NCBI GenBank assembly: GCA_018402235.1
Contig: JAGYJJ010000004.1
Span: 455,256 to 519,255, forward strand
DNA: 64,000 nucleotides
Reading direction: 5' to 3'
Origin: Candidatus Nanopelagicales bacterium
GTDB taxonomy: Bacteria; Actinomycetota; Actinomycetes; S36-B12
The notes under the pieces: model-generated
The model's database searches: none
Told to the model about the DNA's origin: nothing
What the model saw: the letters and a program-made list of their open reading frames with translations, nothing else
Part shown: piece by piece, positions 8,879 through 16,820 of the stretch
How the letters are laid out: every line of letters begins with the position of its first letter
How positions within the stretch are numbered: position 1 is the stretch's first letter
Made by a program: the position numbers and the translations under genes

Positions 8879-8960
8879 TGGGTGCGCGACGGCGCAGTCG
8901 TCTAGTGGGTGCGCGACGGCGCAGTCGTCTAGTGGGTGCGCGACGGCGCAGTCGTCTAGT
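8868..8960. repeat. 27-bp tandem repeat across a convergent gene junction
   Basis: Three identical 27-bp units at 8868-8894, 8895-8921 and 8922-8948, plus a 12-base partial copy to 8960. Every unit contains cagtcgtctagt, whose palindromic CTAG reads as TAG on both strands. The first copy supplies the stop of the plus-strand gene (8876-8878) and the last supplies the stop of the minus-strand ROK kinase (8956-8958). The repeat therefore fills exactly the space between two convergent stop codons. Confidence 0.95.
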
Positions 8961-9940
8961 CGGAGTAGCGGACCAAGTCGGCGGCACCAACGATGCCAGC
9001 ATCGTTACCGAGTTGGGCGAGCAGCATTTTCGGAATCGGGCGCTTAGTACCGGTGTCGACCTTCTCGGTCAACGTTCGCTGCGCAGCGCTAAGGAGTAGG
9101 TCACCAGCCTCAGAAACCCCGCCTCCGATGATGAAGGCTTCTGGATCGACAATCGCCGTGAGATCGGCGAGGCCCCTACCCAACCAGGTTCCGACGATGC
9201 CGAAGGCGTCGATGGCTACCGGATCCCCTGCGTGTGCGGCAGCGGTGACGTGACCTCCTTCAACTCCCTCAGGCGTGCCATCACCCAATGCCAACAACGT
9301 GCCCGCCTCAGGTCTGCGTTCAGCCGCCAGCCGCCGCGCTTCTCGAACGAGCGCATTGCCACTTGCGTACTGCTCCCAACAGCCCTGGCGCCCACACCCG
9401 CACGGTCGGCCATCAGGGACTGCGTTGAAATGGCCTATTTCTGCAGCAATGCCGTGCGCTCCGCGCATCACCCGTCCGTCAACGACGATCCTCCCCGATA
9501 CCGGTGCCGACTGTCACCATCACGACGTGCTGCAATCCAACACCGGCGCCGAACTTCATTTCCGCCCATGCAGCGGTGACGCCGTCGTTCTCGACGACAA
9601 CCGGGAGATCGGTTGCGGCTTCAATGACCGTGCGGACCGGCACCTGACCCCACGCAAGATTCGGCGCGAAGTAGACCGCTGATCGGGACCGATCGACTCC
9701 CCCGGCCACGCCGACCCCGACACCGACGATCGTTCCGTCGACGCCGGATCGCAGTTCATTGACCACTTCGGCCACCTCTGCCAGGACAGCGGCCGGGTCG
9801 TGCCGGGGTGAAGGGCGCCGCGCGGTGCGCAGAATTCGACCCTCAGCGTCGACAACTCCGGCGGCGATCTTCGTCCCACCGATATCGACTCCGATGCTCA
9901 CGCCACCGAGGCCGCGCTCGGAAATAACCTGACTTGTCAC
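8956..9940 (-). CDS. glk: ROK-family glucokinase, frameshifted
   Basis: ATP-dependent (or polyphosphate-dependent) sugar kinase of the ROK family. The N-terminal phosphate loop is IGVDIGGTK, the catalytic Asp is in VVENDG, and the ROK zinc site is in PCGCGRQGCWEQ. The gene is read in two frames: bases 9940-9479 end shortly after TVGTGIG, and 9471-8956 resume with MRGAHGIAAEIGHF. Family members have three small residues after GTGI; here only seven bases (ggggagg) remain, so two bases appear missing (or one extra). Everything else aligns at full length, about 328 residues. It is either a recent pseudogene or a sequence error. Last gene of the minus-strand operon. Confidence 0.85.
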
Positions 9941-9949
9941 GGGGCAAAT

Positions 9950-10249
9950 CTAAAGGCGGCGAATCGGCAGCCAGCGGATGGCAGGCAGTGAACGAGGCTG
10001 GGTGACGGGAGTGGCGAGGGTCGCCATGGCCCGACACACAATGCATTCGGGGTGATCGGCGGGATCGCCGTGGCTGGCGTGGTCGGCGGCTCCAGAAGAC
10101 TCCCACCATTGCCCAGCCAACGAACCCAAGGACCCGAGCAACGTCATCCACGAGCCGTCCGATGCCGAATCCCCAGAAGCGGCGGGACGTTCGTTGTCTC
10201 CTGGTTCAGCGTTCGATAACCACCACGGTGGCCGTTCGATGTCATCCAT
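9950..10249 (-). CDS. Small conserved actinobacterial protein with one CxxC motif
   Basis: A 99-residue protein beginning MDDIERPPWW, with a Ser/Gly/Trp-rich middle and a HPECIVCRAMATL segment holding a CxxC pair. The ATG at 10249 is preceded by AGAGGTG. It overlaps the end of the upstream ArsA-like gene by eight bases and ends nine bases before the ROK kinase. Short proteins with this EC-x-VC segment occur beside glucokinase genes in other actinomycetes (recalled). The function is unknown; a metal or redox role for the Cys pair is speculative. Confidence 0.6.
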   Translation of the reverse strand: MDDIERPPWWLSNAEPGDNERPAASGDSASDGSWMTLLGSLGSLAGQWWESSGAADHASHGDPADHPECIVCRAMATLATPVTQPRSLPAIRWLPIRRL

Positions 10250-11204
10250 CGCGCACCTCTGAGTCCTCATCGACCGGCCATTGGTCGGCGGTCCGCTGGA
10301 AAGTGACGGCTATCGAATCCCCCGAGATGACTGCGTCGATCGCCTCGCAGCGACGCAGCGTCGAGTCCACGCCTTTTCGCACAACGCACCCATTGATGTC
10401 GACAACAACGTGGGTGGTCGAGTAGGCGGGGTCAGCTGTCCACGTTCCGATACCCACCTGGCACAGCGAAAGCCCCGGGATCGTGATGCTCCACACGAAT
10501 TGCCCATCGGAGGTTGCGGTAACGGTCGGCGCACAAACATCTGCGGCCATGTCCGCAAAAGAAGGCGCCAGACCGCGGCGAGCACTACGAACCGATATCG
10601 GATGAATTAACTGTGCGAGGGACTCAACTTGTTCGCGGGCAGCGTGTCGAATCGCTTTGGGCCACCCATCGGATTTGCGAGGCATCGGGCATACCGCAAC
10701 GCCGAGCACCCGCAGACCGCACGCGGCTGCGGCTGCAACTTCGATCACTGCACGAGTAACAGCCGACTCCTCAGGTGGGCACACAAGAACAATCTCGACG
10801 TCGCCAGCTTTGATAGCCGATGCTGCCGTGCGAACACTGACGAGTCGATCCCAATCGAGAGCAGATGATCCCGAGATCTCGAGTAGATCAACGATCGCTT
10901 GAAGATCAGTGGCCGCAGCAGCAACCGATCCCGGGAACCAGGCAACTACCGGGTGCTCGCTCACACGTGCATGCGTGTGCAAGGAAACGAGGGAGTCCAC
11001 GGATCGGATCGAAGCAATCCCAGCCACGAGATCCGGACTGATAACTGTGGCACCGGCGACTGTTAAGGAATCCGCCATTGCGGGGGCCGTCACACCAGGT
11101 AGATCAGTATCTGCACCGAGAAACTCGCAGCCAGGCACGCTTACCGACGCCAACTCCTGCGCCCAAGCTTGACCACTCGGGGTGATCGAACTAACCAGTA
11201 GCAC
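10242..11204 (-). CDS. Degenerate ArsA/GET3-like protein without a Walker A loop
   Basis: A 320-residue protein. The N-terminus (MLLVSSITPSGQAWAQ) sits where ArsA-like ATPases have a G-x-GGxGKT loop, but the Gly and Lys residues are missing. The C-terminal 90 residues (SITIPGLSLCQVGIG...LRRCEAIDAVISGDSIAVTF) resemble the HSP20-like tail of actinobacterial ArsA-type proteins. GTG start at 11204, overlapping the upstream SRPBCC gene by 14 bases; the downstream gene overlaps its own 3' end. It is probably a non-ATPase relative. Family assignment rests on recalled patterns and position in the operon, so it is moderate. Confidence 0.55.
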   Translation of the reverse strand: MLLVSSITPSGQAWAQELASVSVPGCEFLGADTDLPGVTAPAMADSLTVAGATVISPDLVAGIASIRSVDSLVSLHTHARVSEHPVVAWFPGSVAAAATDLQAIVDLLEISGSSALDWDRLVSVRTAASAIKAGDVEIVLVCPPEESAVTRAVIEVAAAAACGLRVLGVAVCPMPRKSDGWPKAIRHAAREQVESLAQLIHPISVRSARRGLAPSFADMAADVCAPTVTATSDGQFVWSITIPGLSLCQVGIGTWTADPAYSTTHVVVDINGCVVRKGVDSTLRRCEAIDAVISGDSIAVTFQRTADQWPVDEDSEVRDG

Positions 11205-11637
11205 CGGATTCCACCCGCTCCTTCAATCCCTTGAGTGCGGTATCAACAATGACTTTCTCCGCTTTGCGCTTGATCATGCCGAGCATTGGAATCTTTACGT
11301 CAACGGCCAGGCGGTACAGAACCGAGGTTGAGTCACCGTTTGGCGTCAACTGGTACATGCCATCCATAGCTGTGACCATGTCGCCCGTGGTGAGCGTCCA
11401 CGTCACCTTCGAATCGCCGTCCCAGTCGTACTCAAGTTCGTAGGTGTCACGAATGGGGCCAGATTCCAACTGGAAACGAGCATCCGCTGGCCGGCCATCG
11501 TCCTCATAGACGCTCAGGATCTCGACCGATGTGATGCCATCGCTCCAATCGGGGTAGGCCGGCAGATCGGCGATCACCGCCATGATCTGAGCAGGAGTGG
11601 CGTTGATGTCGATGCTTGATTCCGTTTGGTCGGCCAT
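11191..11637 (-). CDS. SRPBCC-fold protein (polyketide cyclase/dehydrase-like)
   Basis: A 148-residue protein filling the whole START/Bet v1-like hydrophobic-ligand fold. It opens with ESSIDINATPAQIMAVIADL, the typical first strand and helix, and ends with a long amphipathic helix around AEKVIVDTALKGLKERV. No catalytic residues are predicted. It lies in a tightly packed minus-strand operon with a second SRPBCC gene, a phosphoesterase and a glucokinase. A lipid or polyketide ligand is possible, but nothing in the sequence identifies one. Confidence 0.82.
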   Translation of the reverse strand: MADQTESSIDINATPAQIMAVIADLPAYPDWSDGITSVEILSVYEDDGRPADARFQLESGPIRDTYELEYDWDGDSKVTWTLTTGDMVTAMDGMYQLTPNGDSTSVLYRLAVDVKIPMLGMIKRKAEKVIVDTALKGLKERVESGATG

Positions 11638-11686
11638 AGGCGGAGGCTACCTGTGTGCCCACGCGCCCCGGAAGGCCTGGCACCCG

Positions 11687-12466
11687 CTACAGATCGATGA
11701 TGAACGGTCTTTCTCGCCCATGGAAATGGCCCACGTTCACGCACTCGGTGCGCCCAATCCGCATCCGCGCCGCCAGCGGCTGATGAACATGGCCGAAGAA
11801 GTGATAACGGGGCTGGAACTTCTCAACGTAGTCCGTCAACGCCTGGGATCCGATTTCAAAGCGACGAGCCACGACGTCGTAGTTCAACAAAGGATCCAAC
11901 GGAGGAATGTGCGTAAAGAGCACATCAACGGGGCCGAGTGAGTCAATCGTGGCCGCATACTCGACTGGGTCGATCTCGTAGGGCGTGCGCATGGGACTCA
12001 CCAAGCCACCTCCCACGAAACCCCATCGCTGGCCTTCCACCTCGATTACTTCACCGTCGACCACTCGATGTCCCTCGCGCAGGTAGTCCGGCCACAAGGC
12101 AGGAACATCAACGTTGCCAAACGTCATCAAGGCCGGTGATGGCATCGCATGGAAGAGCGCCTCATACTGATCCTTCACCTTCGATTCGAGAATCCCCCAC
12201 CGTTGCGCACGATCGGTAATTCCCAGCCCGGCCCAGGCAGCGTCACTGAGCGCACGTGCCTCGTCGAATTTATTCGCAGTTCGGGCAGCGATGTAGTCGC
12301 GAGCATGGTCGGCACCGAACAAATCGGCGTAAATTCCTCGCTCGGGTTCGTCGTAGTCCAAGAACAAGATGAGGTCACCTAGGCAGACGAAAACATCACT
12401 GCCATCTGCTGCGGATTCAAGCGCAGGGCCAGCGCCATGCACGTCGCTAACTATGTGAACGCGCAT
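11687..12466 (-). CDS. Metallophosphoesterase (calcineurin-like)
   Basis: A 259-residue binuclear phosphoesterase. Motifs: SDVHG at residues 7-11, CLGDLI near 35, a TFGNVD segment where GNHD is usual (Asp kept, His replaced by Val), THIPP, and FGHVHQP near the C-terminus. The ATG at 12466 was chosen because the family motif starts six residues later; upstream codons in the frame are unrelated. It overlaps the 3' end of the upstream SRPBCC gene by 20 bases. The GNVD variant occurs in some YfcE-like enzymes, so activity is plausible but may be altered. Substrate unknown. Confidence 0.82.
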   Translation of the reverse strand: MRVHIVSDVHGAGPALESAADGSDVFVCLGDLILFLDYDEPERGIYADLFGADHARDYIAARTANKFDEARALSDAAWAGLGITDRAQRWGILESKVKDQYEALFHAMPSPALMTFGNVDVPALWPDYLREGHRVVDGEVIEVEGQRWGFVGGGLVSPMRTPYEIDPVEYAATIDSLGPVDVLFTHIPPLDPLLNYDVVARRFEIGSQALTDYVEKFQPRYHFFGHVHQPLAARMRIGRTECVNVGHFHGRERPFIIDL

Positions 12467-12887
12467 CAGCTTCGAGTTCGTCCTTGAGCGTCCAGACGAT
12501 CCGCTTCCAAGCAAGTACGTGACGGCGCTGGAGGGTTTCCACCTGAGAGCGGACTCGTCGGGTCGACCCAGCAGGCCGCACGGTGGCCACGGTGCCCGGA
12601 ACCGTGGGCTCGGCACGTAAGTAGTAGCGAACGATCACCCCAGGCTCGTGTTCTTCGAGCCAAATCTCCGAAGAACCCACCATTTCCCCCGTGACCGTCC
12701 AGCGCATGCCTTCTACGCCGCGATCCATATAGACCTGGAGATACAGGTTGGACCACCAGCCCTGCCAACGCTCGGCCACGAGGGCTGCCACCACCTCGCG
12801 GCGCACCCGGATGAAGGATTCGTCGACCACGTCGATGCTTGGCTGCTCCCCAGCGCCGAACATCAGGTCCCCCACCTCCTCACCCAT
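12447..12887 (-). CDS. SRPBCC-fold protein, first gene of the glucokinase operon
   Basis: A 146-residue Bet v1-like protein with VDESFIRVRREVVAALV as opening strand and helix, W-rich strands (GWWSNLYLQVYMDRG) and a C-terminal helix of LAWKRIVWTLKDELEA. It is distinct from the second SRPBCC protein of the operon at 11191. It is divergent from the acyl-CoA ligase, with about 150 bases between them that must carry both promoters. The same neighbours (cyclase-like proteins, phosphoesterase, glucokinase, acyl-CoA ligase) occur together in Streptomyces (recalled). Ligand unknown. Confidence 0.78.
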   Translation of the reverse strand: MGEEVGDLMFGAGEQPSIDVVDESFIRVRREVVAALVAERWQGWWSNLYLQVYMDRGVEGMRWTVTGEMVGSSEIWLEEHEPGVIVRYYLRAEPTVPGTVATVRPAGSTRRVRSQVETLQRRHVLAWKRIVWTLKDELEADARSHS

Positions 12888-13036
12888 GACCTAAGGGTGC
12901 CACGGGTAATGCCGGCGTGCAGCCACCGGGAGTTACCGGCAGTTATCGCCTTCCTCTCGCCAGCGCCCTTCGAATCGCGTACGGTGGCGGAAATTATTCA
13001 CGCCGCAATTGCGGCTTAGCTCGAGGGAGTGAGCGC

Positions 13037-14833
13037 GTGCTTAAGGAGTTCAGCGTCCCGGCCCTGGTACCGGCCCCGACTACCGGGAACATGACCGACC
13101 ACATCGTTGAGAACGCCCAGACCAGCCCCAACCAGGTGGTGTTCTCGCTCCAACGCGGAGATGCCTGGGTGGGCGTGACCGCGGGACAGTTCCTCGCCGA
13201 CGTTAAGGCCATCGCTAAAGGCATCGTCGCCAGTGGGGTCGAGCCCGGCCAGCGAATCGGCGTAATGTCTCGCACTCGGTATGAGTGGACCCTCGTCGAC
13301 TACGCCATCTGGTATGCCGGAGCCATCTCAGTGCCCATTTACGAAACCTCCTCGGCTGAGCAGGTCTATTGGAACCTCACCGACTCTGGTTCCGTTGCCA
13401 CCTTCTTGGAAAGTTCCAAGAACAAGGCGGTCTTCGATCAGGTGGCTGCCGATCTACCCGATGTAACACGGGTGTGGGTATTCGACAACGACGACCTTGA
13501 AACCCTCAAGGCTGCGGGTGTTGGAGTGTCGGATGAGGAACTCGAGGCGCGGCGCGCCACGGTTCAGCCCGATACGTTGGCAACGATCATCTACACATCC
13601 GGGACCACGGGCCGCCCCAAGGGCTGCATGTTGACCCACAAGAACCTCATGTTCGAGGTGGACAATGTCATCGCAGCGCTTGATGACGTTTTCTCCACCC
13701 CCGGGTCCTCCACACTGCTGTTCCTACCTGTGGCGCACGTCTTCGGCCGACTGATTCAACTCGGTGCGGTGCGGTCCAAGGCACGATTGGGGCACGCACC
13801 CGACATAAAGCAACTGCTGCCTCTCTTGCAGAGTTTCCAGCCCACCTTCTTGCTCGCGGTGCCCCGCGTGTTCGAGAAGATCTACAACTCTGCTCAGCAA
13901 AAAGCCGCATCCGAGGGCAAGGGCAACATCTTCGATAAGGCAGCCCACACAGCTATCGAGTACAGCGAGGCGCTCGACGAGGGTGGCCCCGGTTTCGGGT
14001 TGAAGCTCAAGCACGGCCTATTCGACAAGCTCGTCTACAAGAAGTTGCGGGCCGCTATGGGTGGGAACGTCCAGTGGGCAGTCTCCGGTGGTGCGCCACT
14101 CGGTGCCCGCCTCGGGCACTTCTTCCGCGGCATCGGGGTGACCGTGCTCGAGGGCTACGGCCTGACCGAGACTTCGGCCGCCACGACAGTCAGTCGCCCC
14201 GATGCAATCGAGGTCGGAGCGGTGGGCCAACCGTTCCCCGGTGCCAGTGTGAAGGTGGCCGACGATGGTGAGCTCATGCTCGCCGGCGATCAGATCTTCG
14301 TCGGCTACTGGAACAACCCAACGGCCACCGCCGAGGCGATCGAGCCGGATGGCTGGTTCCATTCAGGCGACATCGGCGAGATCGATGATCGCGGATTCGT
14401 ACGCATCACCGGTCGGAAGAAGGAACTCATCGTGACCGCGGGCGGAAAGAACGTCGCTCCGGCGGTTCTCGAAGATCGCCTTCGTAGCCACGCTCTTGTT
14501 GGCCAGTGCATAGTGGTGGGTGACCAAAAGCCTTTCATCGCCGCTGTGGTCACCTTGGACCCCGAAGCACTGCCGATGTGGCTGAAGGTTCAGGGCAAGG
14601 AGGACTCACTGACGGTCGCAGACGTAGTCGACGATCCGGAAGTTCTCGCCCAAATTCAAGGCGCAGTCGATGAAGCGAACAAGGCAGTGTCCAACGCTGA
14701 AGCGATCAAGAAGTTCGTCATCGTGGCCGATGAATGGACCGAGGAAGGTGGTCAGCTCACGCCCTCTATGAAACTCAAGCGTGGCGTGGTGCTCAAGGAC
14801 TACGAAGCCCAAATCGAGGGCATCTACTCATAG
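13037..14833 (+). CDS. fadD: Long-chain fatty-acid-CoA ligase
   Basis: AMP-forming acyl-CoA synthetase of the large FadD15-like type, 598 residues. The phosphate-binding YTSGTTGRPKG motif is near residue 186, the adenine motif GYGLTE near 375, and the hinge and core motif GWFHSGDIGEIDDRGFVRITGRKKE spans roughly 440-465, with the C-terminal lysine region after it. GTG at 13037 follows GAGGGAG by seven bases; an upstream in-frame ATG at 12917 gives an extension unlike the family. It activates fatty acids in the cytoplasm for beta-oxidation or lipid synthesis. It ends at a shared hairpin with the convergent NlpC/P60 gene. Confidence 0.93.
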   Translation: MLKEFSVPALVPAPTTGNMTDHIVENAQTSPNQVVFSLQRGDAWVGVTAGQFLADVKAIAKGIVASGVEPGQRIGVMSRTRYEWTLVDYAIWYAGAISVPIYETSSAEQVYWNLTDSGSVATFLESSKNKAVFDQVAADLPDVTRVWVFDNDDLETLKAAGVGVSDEELEARRATVQPDTLATIIYTSGTTGRPKGCMLTHKNLMFEVDNVIAALDDVFSTPGSSTLLFLPVAHVFGRLIQLGAVRSKARLGHAPDIKQLLPLLQSFQPTFLLAVPRVFEKIYNSAQQKAASEGKGNIFDKAAHTAIEYSEALDEGGPGFGLKLKHGLFDKLVYKKLRAAMGGNVQWAVSGGAPLGARLGHFFRGIGVTVLEGYGLTETSAATTVSRPDAIEVGAVGQPFPGASVKVADDGELMLAGDQIFVGYWNNPTATAEAIEPDGWFHSGDIGEIDDRGFVRITGRKKELIVTAGGKNVAPAVLEDRLRSHALVGQCIVVGDQKPFIAAVVTLDPEALPMWLKVQGKEDSLTVADVVDDPEVLAQIQGAVDEANKAVSNAEAIKKFVIVADEWTEEGGQLTPSMKLKRGVVLKDYEAQIEGIYS

Positions 14834-14862
14834 CGCACCAGCAAACGTGCGATTGCGGTATT

Positions 14863-14904
14863 AGTCGGGCGGGTGGTCGGTACTAACCGACTACTCGCCC
14901 GATT
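14863..14904. terminator. Bidirectional hairpin between acyl-CoA ligase and NlpC/P60 gene
   Basis: Arms 14863-14881 and 14886-14904 pair over 19 positions, with a few G-U wobbles in the RNA and a four-base loop. The right arm covers the last codons of the minus-strand hydrolase gene. Its place between two convergent stops suggests a shared terminator, although no clear U-tract follows on either strand. Confidence 0.6.
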
Positions 14905-15953
14905 CCGCTGAAGCGGGACGAATACCACGGGCCCAGGATGTTGGATACGACTACACCGGTTCGCGGGTTGGCCGCGTGAACCATCTTGCCGTTGCCGATG
15001 TAAATGCCAACGTGGCGCGTGCCCTGACCAAAGTAGAAGACGAGATCACCGGGCTGGGCCTGGCTCAGGGGAACGCGCCTGGTCACCGAATACTGCGAAC
15101 GGCTGTAGTGAGGCAGCGATACCCCTGCTTGACGCCAGGCCGTCATGGTCAAACCTGAGCAGTCGAAGGCGCTGGGCCCGCTGGCCGCAGCAACGTATCG
15201 ATCACCCACCTGCGAAAGGGCGTACTGCACGGCCTTCGCCGCTCGGCCACTGCCCGTGAACCCGCCACCCGCGCTCGAAGAACCACCACCGGAACTCAAA
15301 GCGGCTGCTGCTGCCGCCGCCGCGGCCCGCGCGGCCTCCCGCTCATTGCGAGCCATCCGCGCCAGCCGCTCGCGTTGCTCTGCTTCGAGGCTGTTCAGGA
15401 GTTTCGAAGCGTCGGCGTAGCGATCGTCGGCCTCTTCTTTGGCGCCCTTCATCCGATCGCGTAGGTCCTTCGCGCGGGCTTCCTTATCCAGCACAGCAGC
15501 TTCGGATTGGGCCAGCCGCAATCGGGCCGTGGCCGTCTTGCGAAGCGCAGACGCCTGCCCACGCTGAACGGCATCCAACGCCGCCGACTGGGCCAAAAAC
15601 TCGTTGGGATCCTCGCTCAAGAGCAACTGCAAAGAGGTATCGAGGCCACCGGAGGTGTAGGCGGCGCGGGCGAGGTCATCCACCGCGCCCAAGATCTCGC
15701 GCATCTCCCGACGCTCACGCCGGACTTTGGCCTTGAGCGCATCGAGGGTTCGGCGTACTTCGGCTAGTTCGTTGCGCGATTGGTTGTAACGCTCGGTCGC
15801 GGCTTCGGCCTTCGATTCAAGGTCCCGAACCTGATTACGAACTTGTTCAAGGTTGGGTGCGGCGTGGGCCGGAGTGACGATCGCCCCTGACGCGACGAGG
15901 CCAACGATGGCGAGGAGGACCCCAGCCACGCGGGCTCGCTGCGGCAATCGCAC
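14883..15953 (-). CDS. Secreted NlpC/P60 peptidoglycan endopeptidase with coiled-coil (RipA-like)
   Basis: Secreted D,L-endopeptidase that cuts stem peptides during wall remodelling, 356 residues. A signal peptide ends near the AHA-A site at residues 30-32. A long charged coiled coil fills about 35-200, then an Ala/Gly/Ser linker, then an NlpC/P60 domain from about 241. The catalytic residues are Cys265 (FDCSG), His314 (HVGIY) and His326 (MVHAAN). GTG start at 15953 with GGGAGG seven bases upstream. The leader has a candidate MtrA box and two hairpins. Coiled-coil autoinhibition is known for the family. Confidence 0.92.
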   Translation of the reverse strand: MRLPQRARVAGVLLAIVGLVASGAIVTPAHAAPNLEQVRNQVRDLESKAEAATERYNQSRNELAEVRRTLDALKAKVRRERREMREILGAVDDLARAAYTSGGLDTSLQLLLSEDPNEFLAQSAALDAVQRGQASALRKTATARLRLAQSEAAVLDKEARAKDLRDRMKGAKEEADDRYADASKLLNSLEAEQRERLARMARNEREAARAAAAAAAAALSSGGGSSSAGGGFTGSGRAAKAVQYALSQVGDRYVAAASGPSAFDCSGLTMTAWRQAGVSLPHYSRSQYSVTRRVPLSQAQPGDLVFYFGQGTRHVGIYIGNGKMVHAANPRTGVVVSNILGPWYSSRFSGIGRVVG

Positions 15954-15970
15954 TGTCAGCCTCCCTGCTA

Positions 15971-15987
15971 GGGCCCCTTGGGGGCCC
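15971..15987 (-). promoter_or_regulatory. G+C-rich hairpin next to the ribosome site of the NlpC/P60 gene
   Basis: A short self-complementary stretch (gggcccc and ggggccc around a TT loop) in the untranslated leader, ending only a few bases before the GGGAGG site. Further upstream, TACCTTGG and CCAAGGTA (about 16000-16070) can pair around some 50 bases. These may fold the leader, but no known riboswitch is recognised. Confidence 0.4.
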
Positions 15988-16065
15988 GAATCGTCGGGTC
16001 CTACCTTGGCGGATCGAGTCCGCTCGTCGGGTGTGACGGCTTTGACCGATCACGGGTTCCCCAAG

Positions 16066-16082
16066 GTAACAGAATGGTGACG
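16066..16082. promoter_or_regulatory. Candidate MtrA box upstream of the NlpC/P60 gene
   Basis: GTAACA and GTGACG form a direct repeat, with starts 11 bp apart, 113-129 bp before the start codon. This matches the recalled MtrA pattern of two GTMACA-like half-sites. MtrA controls NlpC/P60 wall hydrolases in several actinobacteria. No transcription start is known here, so the assignment is tentative. Confidence 0.35.
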
Positions 16083-16122
16083 ACGCACACCACGGGTGTC
16101 CCGAACCCATCCCAGAAAGGTC

Positions 16123-16314
16123 TCAGCCCACCTCACGTTGCAGGCGTAAAGGCGGCACCAGACCACACTCCGCCAATACCCCGATGGCCCGGGCATGGTC
16201 TCCGTCGATGGGGACGGGTACATCGGAGGGATCGGGCACGCCCAAAAGCACGCTAACCACGCAGTCCTGGCACGCCAGCCCGGCTACCTGACATGAGCCG
16301 CAATCAATGAGCAT
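16123..16314 (-). CDS. Small four-cysteine conserved actinobacterial protein
   Basis: A 63-residue protein. The first 18 residues hold Cys5, Cys8, Cys15 and Cys18 (CGSC...CQDC), a CxxC-x6-CxxC arrangement that could bind zinc or an iron-sulfur cluster. The C-terminal segment VLAECGLVPPLRLQ is typical of a small conserved actinobacterial family I recall without a function. The ATG at 16314 is the only reasonable start. It lies between the wall hydrolase leader and the long palindrome at 16370. Confidence 0.75.
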   Translation of the reverse strand: MLIDCGSCQVAGLACQDCVVSVLLGVPDPSDVPVPIDGDHARAIGVLAECGLVPPLRLQREVG

Positions 16315-16369
16315 GCCCGCAGGCTAGGTCGAGGGTCCGACATTCCCCGTTCTTATCCCCGATTCTTAT

Positions 16370-16438
16370 CCCCGATGCGGTGTCAACTGTCGGGCCAAAT
16401 GTCGTTCCGACGGCCCGACAGTTGACACCGCATCGGGG
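16370..16438. repeat. Long perfect palindrome, copy 1 of a dispersed family
   Basis: Arms 16370-16396 and 16412-16438 are 27-bp perfect reverse complements. The 15-base loop itself contains gtcg-ttc-cgac, a second small hairpin. It lies in the gap between two minus-strand small genes. A related palindrome at 55733 shares the core gcggtgtca. No U-tract follows either arm, so simple intrinsic termination is not evident. Confidence 0.92.
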
Positions 16439-16462
16439 AAGGGGGCAGGGGTGGTCCAGCTA

Positions 16463-16735
16463 CTAGACGCCGCCATCCCCCGGGGCCTCTTGGCTGGGGC
16501 CGCCAAACTCCGGACGCGGCACAATCTCGATTCGATCGGTAGCCGAGCACCAGCGGCACCGGATCGTTTCGACGTTCTCGGCGAGCACGGTGCTTTCATC
16601 GATTTGGACCTCGCCGGCCAAGGTGGCATGCCAGAACTCGCTGGATCGAACCGTGCGAATCACATCGAAGCGGGTGAGGTTGCCGCAGTGGCCGCAGCGA
16701 AATCGCGAGGCCTCATCAGGCAGGGCAAGGGTCAT
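16463..16735 (-). CDS. Zinc-ribbon-like conserved actinobacterial protein
   Basis: A 90-residue protein with two CxxC pairs, CGHC near residue 14 and CRWC near 60, separated by a strand-rich segment (RFDVIRTVRSSEFWHATLAGE). This is the pattern of a zinc ribbon. It matches a small actinobacterial family that I recall only as hypothetical. It is divergent from the nuclease fusion gene, with about 85 bases between them. DNA or RNA binding is possible but not shown. Confidence 0.78.
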   Translation of the reverse strand: MTLALPDEASRFRCGHCGNLTRFDVIRTVRSSEFWHATLAGEVQIDESTVLAENVETIRCRWCSATDRIEIVPRPEFGGPSQEAPGDGGV

Positions 16736-16745
16736 ATAACAAATC

Positions 16746-16770
16746 TATCGGGCCTATCGGGCCTGTCGGG
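16746..16770. repeat. 9-bp direct repeat in the divergent promoter gap
   Basis: Two copies of tatcgggcc followed by a diverged tgtcggg, between the zinc-ribbon gene and the nuclease gene. It could be a regulator site or simple slippage. Confidence 0.5.
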
Positions 16771-16820
16771 ATCGCTCACTCCCTCGATTCGTCATACCCC
16801 GGACCTAATCTGCTCGTGCG

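Noticed and set aside
8701-9099. Plus-strand open frame encoding a repeated S-S-S-G-C-A-T-A-Q peptide
   Set aside because: It is a frame through the 27-bp repeat and the ends of two real genes; start and remainder resemble no protein.
15954-16080. Possible c-di-AMP (ydaO-type) riboswitch before the NlpC/P60 gene
   Set aside because: The leader contains GGGGAACCC and pairing TACCTTGG/CCAAGGTA, but the other conserved ydaO blocks are not found.
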